From assembly GCA_964616835.1 (NCBI GenBank), contig CAZTSG010000001.1, forward strand, positions 18,690 to 82,689: a stretch of DNA of 64,000 bases, in the 5' to 3' direction. Made by a program: the position numbers and the translations under genes. Positions 15,457-22,162 of the stretch are shown piece by piece. Source of the DNA: JAAOZP01 sp964616835 (GTDB lineage: Archaea; Thermoproteota; EX4484-205; JAAOZP01). The notes below the pieces were generated by a model that worked only from the letters and a program-made list of their open reading frames with translations, was not told the DNA's origin and searched no databases. How positions within the stretch are numbered: position 1 is the first letter of the stretch; each line of letters starts with the position of its first letter.

Positions 15457-16782
15457 CTACTTGGCTTCGAAAGGAACCTTCTCAGGAATCTCAGTCACGA
15501 TGCCGGCGGCGACCGTCATACCCATGTCTCTGATCGCAAACCTGCCGAGCTGCGGAAACTCAGAGTAAACCTCGATGGCAATCGGCCTCAGGGGCCTGAA
15601 CTTGACGATAGCAGCGTCACCAGTCTTCAAGAAGTCAGGCTTCTCCTGAATAACCGCGCCAGTACGAGGGTCAATCTTCTTCAGAAGCTCCTCGAAGGTG
15701 CAGGCAACCTGCTCAGTATGCACGTGAAGCACAGGAGTATAGCCCGCAGCAATAGCAGTAGGATGCCTGATAACGATAATCCTGCCTACGAAAGCCTTCG
15801 CGACAGTCGGCGGGTTCTCAGGATACCCCATAACCATACCTCTCCTCAACTCCTGCTTGGAAACACCCTTGACAGCCATGCCGACATTGTCACCGGGCTC
15901 AGCCTTCTCAAGCTGCGTATGATGCATCTCAATAGTCTTCAGCTCAACAATCTTATCCAGAGGCCTAATGACAACCCTAGTGTTAGGCTTCAACACACCG
16001 GTCTCAACCCTGCCCGCGGGAACAGTGCCAACACCCGGAATAGTGAAAACCTGCTGAAGAGGAATCCTCAAAGGCTTGTCAACAGGCCTAGGCGGAGGCT
16101 GAAACGCGTCGAGAGCCTCAATCAAAGTAGGACCCTTATACCAAGGCATCTTATCACTAGGCTTAACAAGATTATCACCAGTCCAGCCGCTGATAGGAAT
16201 AATCGGAATCGGGTTCTTCTCAAGGTTAAAGCCGATACGCCTCAGCAAATCCTCAATGTTCTTCTTAACCTCGTTAAACCTGTCCTCGCCCCAATTAACA
16301 GAAGGATCATCCATCTTGTTAACGCCAATAACAATCTGTCTAACACCCAAAGTGAAAAGCAGAAAAGCATGCTCAGTAGTCTGGCCCTCAGGACTCACAC
16401 CAGCCTCGAACTCACCCTTCTTCGCAGACACAATCAGCAAAGCACTATCAGCCTGACTAGCACCAGTAATCATATTCTTCACAAAATCACGGTGGCCAGG
16501 CGCATCAATGATCGTATAGTAATATTTCTTTGTTTCAAACTTCACGTACGCAGCATCAATAGTAACACCACGCTCACGCTCCTCCTTCAACTTATCCAGC
16601 ACCCACGCAAACTTGAAAGTATCCCCGAGACCAGTCTTAGCAGACTCAGCCTCCAGCTCCCTCATCTTCCTCTCATCAACGTAACCAGTCAAGTAAAGCA
16701 AGTGACCAGTAGTAGTACTCTTGCCGTGGTCCACATGTCCGCAAACGACGAGATTTAGGTGTGGTTTGCTTGACGAACTCAT
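15457..16782 (-). CDS. tuf: Translation elongation factor 1-alpha
   Basis: 441 residues, full length. It delivers aminoacyl-tRNA to the ribosome as a GTPase. GTP motifs: GHVDHGKST (G1), the switch region ending RGVTIDAAY, DAPGHRDF (G3), NKMD (G4), and ISGWTGDNL (G5 region). Domains 2 and 3 follow (VPAGRVETGV, then FAIRDMGMTVAAG). Codon choice looks strongly biased compared with neighbours, as expected for a highly expressed gene. A TATA box precedes it and a U tract follows, so it is probably transcribed alone. Confidence 0.98.
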   Translation of the reverse strand: MSSSSKPHLNLVVCGHVDHGKSTTTGHLLYLTGYVDERKMRELEAESAKTGLGDTFKFAWVLDKLKEERERGVTIDAAYVKFETKKYYYTIIDAPGHRDFVKNMITGASQADSALLIVSAKKGEFEAGVSPEGQTTEHAFLLFTLGVRQIVIGVNKMDDPSVNWGEDRFNEVKKNIEDLLRRIGFNLEKNPIPIIPISGWTGDNLVKPSDKMPWYKGPTLIEALDAFQPPPRPVDKPLRIPLQQVFTIPGVGTVPAGRVETGVLKPNTRVVIRPLDKIVELKTIEMHHTQLEKAEPGDNVGMAVKGVSKQELRRGMVMGYPENPPTVAKAFVGRIIVIRHPTAIAAGYTPVLHVHTEQVACTFEELLKKIDPRTGAVIQEKPDFLKTGDAAIVKFRPLRPIAIEVYSEFPQLGRFAIRDMGMTVAAGIVTEIPEKVPFEAK

Positions 16783-16823
16783 TTTTCTTTCCTCCCTTGC
16801 TGTTTCATTAGCCTGATGGGGGG

Positions 16824-16833
16824 CTATTTAAGG
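16824..16833 (-). promoter_or_regulatory. TATA box of EF-1alpha
   Basis: The minus strand reads CTTAAATAG about 45 bases before the ATG at 16782. This fits an archaeal TATA element with a leader of roughly 15-20 bases. A second, similar AT block lies just upstream. Confidence 0.55.
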
Positions 16834-17086
16834 TTTAAGGTTTCATTATGGCAGTGATTTTTTACTGAGTGCTTTTTTTAGTTGTTTTTCCTGAGGGTGG
16901 TTGGGCGATGTGTTTAGCGTTGCTTTCTTTTCAAGATTCTCTATAAGTAAAATTTGGACAGTGGGGCTCTTCAAGCAAGCCTTCAGGCTGGCTTTCTTTC
17001 ATACTAACGTTTATGTAAATCGTAAATCCGACTAAGACTCGGAGGCAGTTATGCTTAAAAGAATATTCGCATCTTATTGTTAGTGG
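16834..17086. other. Non-coding stretch, nothing assigned
   Basis: AT-rich sequence between the EF-1alpha promoter and a tiny ORF. I see no RNA fold, tRNA, repeat or coding remnant I can support. A TATA-like CTTAAAAG near 17054 could serve the small ORF at 17087. Confidence 0.4.
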
Positions 17087-17200
17087 ATGGGCGTTAGGGA
17101 GCGCTTCATAAGCTCGATAGAGTACCTCCGCAAACTAGGGTTCTTCGAAGAATTGCTGGAAACGATTGAGGTTATGCAGGATGAGGATCTGAGTGGTTGA
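17087..17200 (+). CDS. Possible 37-residue small protein or gene remnant
   Basis: ATG GGC GTT AGG... to TGA gives 37 residues, charged and helical, with RFISSIEYLRKLGFFEELLE in the middle. The wording resembles C-terminal pieces of toxin-antitoxin or nucleotidyltransferase-type small proteins, but I cannot name a family. It sits just upstream of VapBC in a zone of decayed genes. It is below usual gene-calling length, so this is tentative. Confidence 0.35.
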   Translation: MGVRERFISSIEYLRKLGFFEELLETIEVMQDEDLSG

Positions 17201-17263
17201 AAAAACAGGCTAGCATTTCTTTTCACCATAGTTCAAAAATGGCTGGGTTGCTAGTGTCGCAAA

Positions 17264-17295
17264 AGTTTATAAATTATAATTCATAATTCATAATT
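17264..17295 (+). promoter_or_regulatory. vapBC promoter with overlapping TTCATAA repeats
   Basis: A TATA element GTTTATAAAT (17265-17274) lies about 25 bases before the ATG at 17296, so the transcript is probably leaderless. Between them TTCATAA occurs twice in direct repeat and forms part of an AT-rich near-palindrome. VapB antitoxins usually repress their own promoter through such sites, so this is a likely operator (inference). Confidence 0.6.
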
Positions 17296-17496
17296 ATGAG
17301 TACCATACCCGTGAGTAAGGAGACGAAGAAAAGATTGGAGAGCCTTAAGGGGGAGAAAGCATGGGATGAGTTTCTGAACGAGCTTGCGAACATAGCTCTA
17401 AGTGAAAACAGGCTTAAAAATAGGAAAAGAATGCAGAAACTTCTGGAAATTGGGTATGATGAAGTCAGGGTTAAAAAATGGGCGAGAGAATACTAG
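17296..17496 (+). CDS. vapB: VapB-type antitoxin
   Basis: 66 residues. The N-terminal half (STIPVSKETKKRLESLKGEKAWDEFLNEL) has the pattern of a short ribbon-helix-helix DNA-binding domain, and the basic C-terminal tail would wrap the toxin. The toxin ATG lies 18 bases inside this gene, giving the overlap typical of toxin-antitoxin operons. The call rests largely on size, order and the toxin partner. Confidence 0.8.
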   Translation: MSTIPVSKETKKRLESLKGEKAWDEFLNELANIALSENRLKNRKRMQKLLEIGYDEVRVKKWAREY

Positions 17497-17840
17497 TGGA
17501 TACAGATTGTCTAATCGATTACTATAGGGGGGAACTAGAGTTAAACCCGGAGGATTCACACCATGTTTCGGAAATAACTGTCTACGAGTTCATCAGGGGG
17601 ACGAGGAATGTGAAGGAAGCTAAGAGGATACTGGAGAGATCTTTCAGCATTGTTTGGCTCGACAACGAGATTCTGGAGAAAGCCTCGGAAATATGGAGGA
17701 GACTCAAGGCCTCAGGCAGGCTTGTTGAAGACAGGAACCTAATAATAGGGAGCACGGCAGTAGTGAAGAGGCTCAAGCTGTTAACGAGAAACATTAAGCA
17801 TTACGAGGGGCTGAAAACATACGGGTTAGTTTTTTATTGA
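17478..17840 (+). CDS. vapC: VapC-type PIN-domain ribonuclease toxin
   Basis: 120 residues. PIN domains cleave RNA, often tRNA or rRNA, with a cluster of acidic residues binding magnesium. Seen: Asp8 and Asp10 in LVDTDCLIDYYRG, Glu37 in ITVYEFIRGT, Asp85 in VEDRNLIIGSTAVV, and the closing LLTRNIKHYEGLKTYGL (TRN motif, residues 103-105). All expected acidic positions are present, so the toxin should be active and held by the VapB encoded just upstream. Confidence 0.93.
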   Translation: MGERILVDTDCLIDYYRGELELNPEDSHHVSEITVYEFIRGTRNVKEAKRILERSFSIVWLDNEILEKASEIWRRLKASGRLVEDRNLIIGSTAVVKRLKLLTRNIKHYEGLKTYGLVFY

Positions 17841-17998
17841 AAAATCTTCTTCGACTCTTTATGCATTTTTTCGTAGCAGTATATGGGTGTCTAACAGTTT
17901 TATCTTAAACCGCGGTGAAAACATAACTGTGGAAGCGGTTAAAAAACAGGATTGTTGCAGCAAGAAGTAGCGTAACAACAGCTTTTCTCCTTAATTCG
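17841..17998. other. Non-coding stretch, nothing assigned
   Basis: The sequence between vapC and the DUF167 remnant has no open frame of note. It may include the eroded 5' part of that remnant, but I cannot align it by eye. A GCGGTGAAAAC / GAAGCGGTTAAAA near-repeat is visible around 17912-17945. Confidence 0.35.
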
Positions 17999-18125
17999 CT
18001 CCACCGGTAAGGCGAATAAGGCGGTGGTTGAAATATTGGCAGACTATTTCAAAGTGAAGAAGAGCGCGGTCGGAATGGTTAAGGGTGAAGCATCAAGAGA
18101 GAAAGTCTTTCAGCGTGGAGAATGA
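17991..18125 (+). pseudogene. DUF167 (YggU-like) gene remnant, frameshifted
   Basis: From 18000 one frame reads GKANKAVVEILADYFKVKKS, then AVGMVKGEASREKVF, the conserved C-terminal half of the DUF167/UPF0235 family (PPxxGKANxxLxxxLA..., RGxxSRxKxxxI). The preceding APPV of the same motif is readable only in a neighbouring frame (17997-18008), which points to a small indel at the junction. The N-terminal half cannot be found. The stop is at 18123-18125. This is a decayed copy, within 300 bases of two other remnants. Confidence 0.75.
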
Positions 18126-18200
18126 TTGCTGAATAAGCCGGTTTTCCTGAGGCTTGTTAGGTTTTTGCTATGAAATCATAGACGAGTTGGCGTGCACCAC

Positions 18201-18587
18201 TTAGAGACAGAAAATGAGGTCAGGTACCTTGATGTCTCCTAAGAGGACGTGAGCAGCTTCCCTGCATCCTCCTTTACATTTTTCCAGCATCGAGTAGCCT
18301 TCGCACATTTTAGGAGTATAACGTAGATTTATGAATCCTCTTATGTATTCAGATTTCTCGTAGAGTTCTTGGGGGTCTGATTCCACGCAGTTTCTGACCA
18401 CTGTTGGAGAATGATTGCAGACTTTTAGTCCTCCTGAAGGATCTATGGCGCAATGAATGTTTTTACCGGCCATACATCCTTCTTTCAACATGAACATTGT
18501 ATACTTAAATTTTTCGGCTACCGAACGCGAGTTCCAGTGATGTAAAAACCCCAAGATTACTCGCCTAGAGCGGTCTGAATGATACAC
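18201..18587 (-). pseudogene. Orphan SPASM domain, C-terminal remnant of a radical SAM protein
   Basis: 128 residues matching only the C-terminal SPASM domain that binds auxiliary iron-sulfur clusters: GCMAGKNIHCAIDPSGGLKV, then a run of cysteines ending MCEGYSMLEKCKGGCREAAH. The radical SAM barrel with CxxxCxxC that should precede it is absent; the 200 bases upstream show no such frame. Either the gene was truncated or the domain survives alone. Its setting among other remnants favours decay. Related full proteins modify peptides or enzymes. Confidence 0.7.
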
Positions 18588-18672
18588 TCGGCGGGGTCGG
18601 GCTCCGATGGAAGATTAACGAATTTAAATGCTAATTGGCTTCTGGTTTTCAAGGTGTTTTAACTGGGTTAAC

Positions 18673-18778
18673 CTGTTAACCAGAAACACTAAGGATTATG
18701 GTTTGCTTAAAGCAATACTAGCCAGTTTTCATCAAGTTATCTTAAGGATGATTATTGATTCAAGAATGAGGTTGCTTC
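18673..18778 (+). pseudogene. Possible VapC C-terminal remnant
   Basis: From 18673 the frame reads LLTRNTKDYGLLKAI, which closely resembles the closing TRN motif of the intact VapC at 17478-17840 (LLTRNIKHYEGLK). It continues to a stop in low-complexity sequence without the rest of the PIN domain. This looks like the tail of a lost toxin gene. The match is short, so the call is tentative. Confidence 0.45.
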
Positions 18779-18797
18779 GCTTAGTGTAGACTTAGAT

Positions 18798-20234
18798 TTA
18801 TAAGAGCGTGCTCTGGCTTACGGTGCTTTTCTCCTTGTGTGAAATGATTTTCACAACCCTTCCCTTTTTTCTTAACTCTTCAACGCTGGAGGCTCCGGCG
18901 TAGCCCATTGCAGCCCTTATGCCTGAAGTGAACTCGCCTATAACTGATGATGCATCTCCGCGATACGGCACCCATATCTCGGTTCCCTCAGGTATTTCCT
19001 TCGCGAACGTTGCGTACCTGTCTAGAGCCATTCTCTTCTGCCTCGCGGACTGGCTGCCCATGCCCCTGTGTAGCTTGAAGTATTTGCCGTTTATTATGGT
19101 CATGGGGCTCGGGCTCTCTTTGCAGCCTGCTAAAACATACCCGAGCATGGCGCATGATGCTCCCAATGCTATTGCTAACGCGACGTCTCCCGGGTTCCTG
19201 ACTCCGCCGTCTGCTATCACCGGTATTTTCAAACCTAGTTCTTCAAGAGCGTCTGCAGCCTGGGCTACTGCGAAGAGTGTGGGCGCTCCCGCCCTAGTGA
19301 TCTCTGTCGTTATGCATACTGAGCCGCTTCCTATCCCTACTCTGAGCCCTGCGACGTCTTCTATTTTAGAAACCGAGTCAAGCACCCCCTGCTTAGTCCC
19401 CAGGTTCCCGATTACAATGTCTACGTCTACTTCTTTCACAAGCCTCCGCGTTGCTTCTATCACGTTCCTGTTGTGGAAGTGTGCGACATCTATCACTAGG
19501 GCGTCCGCGTGCTTCGCCAGCATCCTGGCTCTTTCGATGTCGAATGGGGATACTGCAGCGGCGACCCTAAGCCTGCCCTCAGAGTCTCTAGTGGCCTCCT
19601 TATACTCTCCTCTAAGCGCCACATCCTTGTAGGTTATTAGTCCGACGAGCCTCTTGTTATCGTCTACAACCGGCAGCTTCTCAACCCTGTGCTTCTTCAT
19701 GAGCTCCACTGCTTCCTCGGGAGTGATGCTTGGGCTTGCTACTACGACGTCCTTAGTCATAGCTTCCTCAACCCTTATCGAGGGGTTTGCGAACCTCACG
19801 TCCCTCCCAGTTATTATCCCGATCAGTCTGTTGTCTTCAACAACTGGGAGACCCGATATCTTGTGTCTCCTCATTATTTCAGCAGCCTCTCCGACAGTAG
19901 CATCCTTGTTTATCGTTATCACGTCTCTGATTATGAAAGACTCTGCTCTCTTCACTGCTTTAACCATCTCCAGCTCTTCCTCTGCGGAGCAGTTCCTGTG
20001 CACGACGCCTATTCCACCGTGTCTCGCGAGCGCTATCGCCATTTCAGACTCGGTTACGGTATCCATCGGCGAAGATACTAAGGGGATGTTTATCGGGATG
20101 TTTTTCGAAAAACTTGTTCTCAGATCTATATCCCTAGGCTCGATCTCGGAGAAGCCGGGTAGCAGGATAACGTCTTCAAAATTGAAGGCCGTCTCAGCCT
20201 TTTCAAATTTCTCCTGGAACGCCCCCATATTCAA
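18798..20234 (-). CDS. guaB: Inosine-5'-monophosphate dehydrogenase
   Basis: 478 residues. It oxidises IMP to XMP with NAD, the first step toward GMP. Order: N-terminal barrel (FNFEDVILLPGFSEIEPRDI), a pair of CBS domains at about residues 95-215 (FIIRDVITINKDATVGEAAE onward), then the rest of the barrel with GIGSGSVCITTEITRAGAP holding the catalytic cysteine, and the flap GMGSQSARQKR. All parts are present, so this is a genuine IMPDH and not a CBS-only relative. It lies downstream of rps7 on the same strand. Confidence 0.96.
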   Translation of the reverse strand: MNMGAFQEKFEKAETAFNFEDVILLPGFSEIEPRDIDLRTSFSKNIPINIPLVSSPMDTVTESEMAIALARHGGIGVVHRNCSAEEELEMVKAVKRAESFIIRDVITINKDATVGEAAEIMRRHKISGLPVVEDNRLIGIITGRDVRFANPSIRVEEAMTKDVVVASPSITPEEAVELMKKHRVEKLPVVDDNKRLVGLITYKDVALRGEYKEATRDSEGRLRVAAAVSPFDIERARMLAKHADALVIDVAHFHNRNVIEATRRLVKEVDVDIVIGNLGTKQGVLDSVSKIEDVAGLRVGIGSGSVCITTEITRAGAPTLFAVAQAADALEELGLKIPVIADGGVRNPGDVALAIALGASCAMLGYVLAGCKESPSPMTIINGKYFKLHRGMGSQSARQKRMALDRYATFAKEIPEGTEIWVPYRGDASSVIGEFTSGIRAAMGYAGASSVEELRKKGRVVKIISHKEKSTVSQSTLL

Positions 20235-20311
20235 TTATTCCAGGGCTCCGATTATAAGTCTTTCACCACGGGATGCCGGAGTCTTAGAATGCTGGAGGGT
20301 CGCCCTACGGC

Positions 20312-20890
20312 TTAACGCGAGGCCTCTGCGTGTCTCTCCAGCTCCTTCTTTCTGGAGACCGCGTAGCTGGAGTCCTCGTTATTGGCAGCGTTGATTATTT
20401 CTTCGGCAAGCGCCTCAGCTATCGTCTTCCTGTTTTTAAAGCTCTTCATCTTAGCCCCGTCCACGATGTTTCTTACTGCAAGGTCTATCCTCCTACCCGG
20501 CGAGATGTCTACAGACTGATAGTAGACTATGCCGCCGTAGCTTACCCTGGTGGTGTCCTCCCTCGGGGCAGAGTTTACGAGTGCTTCTACGAGGGCCTCT
20601 ACAGGGTTCCTGCCCGTTTGGAGGGCTATTATTTCGAAAGCATCCTTAACTATGTTTATCGCCTTAGCCTTCCTGCCTCCTGCTCTAGCTGTCTGGGCAA
20701 CCCTGTTCGTTAAGCGTTCAACAATATTTACATTGTACTTCCAGAATTTCCTTTTCTCATGCCTCCCGCCCGAATGAGGGATCCTGACGGGTTTAAGGCT
20801 TATCACTTGGGCTAGCCCGGGGTCCCTCACCTCGATTCCTTCGAAGCTCCACTTGTCGAATAGTTTACACTCTATGCTCGGCTTAGCCAA
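20312..20890 (-). CDS. rps7: Ribosomal protein S7
   Basis: 192 residues; small-subunit head protein contacting the E site. Recognised from PVRIPHSGGRHEKRKFWKYN, VERLTNRVAQTARAGGRKAK, NPVEALVEALVNSAPREDTT and ISPGRRIDLAVRNI. It is the last gene of the rpoH-rpoB-rpoA-L30e-nusA-S12-S7 string; there is a 37-base gap to S12. Confidence 0.97.
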   Translation of the reverse strand: MAKPSIECKLFDKWSFEGIEVRDPGLAQVISLKPVRIPHSGGRHEKRKFWKYNVNIVERLTNRVAQTARAGGRKAKAINIVKDAFEIIALQTGRNPVEALVEALVNSAPREDTTRVSYGGIVYYQSVDISPGRRIDLAVRNIVDGAKMKSFKNRKTIAEALAEEIINAANNEDSSYAVSRKKELERHAEASR

Positions 20891-20927
20891 GCTGGGTGGT
20901 GCTGCGCTGCTAAGCTTATAAAAGTTT

Positions 20928-21356
20928 TTACCTCGTGGGCTTCTGCTTCTTACCCTTCAGAAGCGCATCCAGCGATACGCCGTTGACGCTTATAACCTTG
21001 TACCTTACCCCGGGGATGTCCCCCATAGACCTTCCAAGCGTGCCCCCTATGCCCGCGATAATTACCTCGTCCCTCTCGTTTATGAAGTTTAGAGCCCCGT
21101 CCTTGGGCACGAATGCGGTAACCTCCTTCCCGTTCTTTATCAACTGGACTCTGACGCATTTCCTCACAGCACTGTTGGGTTGCTTGCTAGCTATCCCGAC
21201 CTTCTCCAAAACTATGCCCCTCGCCATGGGGGCTCCTTCAAGCGGGTCGTAAAGCTCCTTGAGCCTCAGAACCCTCTTAGTATAGTATCTAGAGCTCCAC
21301 CTGAACTTCTTGCGAACAAGTATCAGTTTCCTGGCTGCGAATTCTCCTCTACCCAA
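20928..21356 (-). CDS. rps12: Ribosomal protein S12
   Basis: 142 residues, usual archaeal length. S12 lines the decoding site. Signature: VGIASKQPNSAVRKCVRVQL, then FVPKDGALNFINERDEVII and GRSMGDIPGVRYKVISVNG. It lies 42 bases after nusA. Confidence 0.98.
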   Translation of the reverse strand: MGRGEFAARKLILVRKKFRWSSRYYTKRVLRLKELYDPLEGAPMARGIVLEKVGIASKQPNSAVRKCVRVQLIKNGKEVTAFVPKDGALNFINERDEVIIAGIGGTLGRSMGDIPGVRYKVISVNGVSLDALLKGKKQKPTR

Positions 21357-21398
21357 TCCTGGGGGATTGTTGGAGAAGCACCTTATTAAGCTTCTTGC

Positions 21399-21854
21399 CT
21401 AACGTATTTTAACGTCGCTTACTCCAAAATGCCTTTTTGCGAACTCCCTTATTCCCTGTATTCTGAAGCCGTTCCTACCTATTGCCTTGCCCTTATCCAT
21501 TTCGCTAACCGTTACGTAGACTACTCTCCCACCCTTGGCCCCGTTTTCAACCTGTACGTTGAGCACTCTCGCGGGATAGAGGGCTTGCCTGAGGAAGGTT
21601 TCAAGGTCTTCGTTAAAACCCATCACATGCACCTCCTTACCTATTCTTTTAGAGAAGTGTTGGAGTAGAATCTTGCAACTGTTTTTAATCCTTTCAAAAT
21701 CCTCTGGTTTAAGCAGGAAGAAGACCGTCTTATCATTATTGGTTATCAAACAGTCGACTACTCTCGCCCCAGTAGCGTTCTCGAAGAAGCCGATGTAGCT
21801 CAGCTCCTGGTTTGACCAGCTTACTTTCACATCGCTCTTGCTCGACATGTTCAC
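21399..21854 (-). CDS. nusA: NusA-like KH-domain RNA-binding protein
   Basis: 151 residues, the short archaeal NusA made of two KH domains and lacking the bacterial S1 and polymerase-binding parts. The C-terminal KH shows VSEMDKGKAIGRNGFRIQGI. It is a presumed transcription elongation or termination factor. It overlaps the L30e stop by four bases, in the usual archaeal order. Confidence 0.93.
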   Translation of the reverse strand: MNMSSKSDVKVSWSNQELSYIGFFENATGARVVDCLITNNDKTVFFLLKPEDFERIKNSCKILLQHFSKRIGKEVHVMGFNEDLETFLRQALYPARVLNVQVENGAKGGRVVYVTVSEMDKGKAIGRNGFRIQGIREFAKRHFGVSDVKIR

Positions 21855-22162
21855 TTATGGTCCTCCAGTATGTTGGATTCCCCTTGGTCCACTATTCCTA
21901 TAACAGCAACTGGGTATTTTAAGCTTAACGCCTTCCCTAACGCTACGCGAGAACCCTCATAGACTATTGACGGAGTCTTTGAGAGGTCCAGGGCGTTTTT
22001 AAGCATCCCGAGATACGGCTCCGGCAGCTTTGAGACGTATATTACTCCCTCCAGCTTACCCCGTAGCACAAGCCTATAGACCTCGTTGAAACCAGTTACG
22101 AAGCTACCTGTCTTAGCAAGGAGCTCAAGCCTGCTGCTTAGAGACGCTTTCTCCTCCGACAT
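21851..22162 (-). CDS. rpl30e: Ribosomal protein L30e
   Basis: 103 residues with the L7Ae/L30e fold: TGSFVTGFNEVYRLVLRGKL, then LSKTPSIVYEGSRVALGKAL and a final hydrophobic strand. The ATG lies 38 bases inside the end of rpoA in another frame, with a GGGAG just upstream. That overlap is longer than usual but the frame is well conserved from the first Met. Confidence 0.95.
   Translation of the reverse strand: MSEEKASLSSRLELLAKTGSFVTGFNEVYRLVLRGKLEGVIYVSKLPEPYLGMLKNALDLSKTPSIVYEGSRVALGKALSLKYPVAVIGIVDQGESNILEDHK

Noticed and set aside
15268..16758. Long plus-strand open frame of 496 codons over EF-1alpha
   Set aside because: It is the antisense shadow of a highly biased EF-1alpha gene; its text is Arg/Asn/Leu-rich with no family features.
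17281..17295. Start of a CRISPR-like or satellite repeat at the vapBC promoter
   Set aside because: Only two to three short AT-rich units with no spacers; an operator is the better reading. I saw no CRISPR array anywhere in the window.
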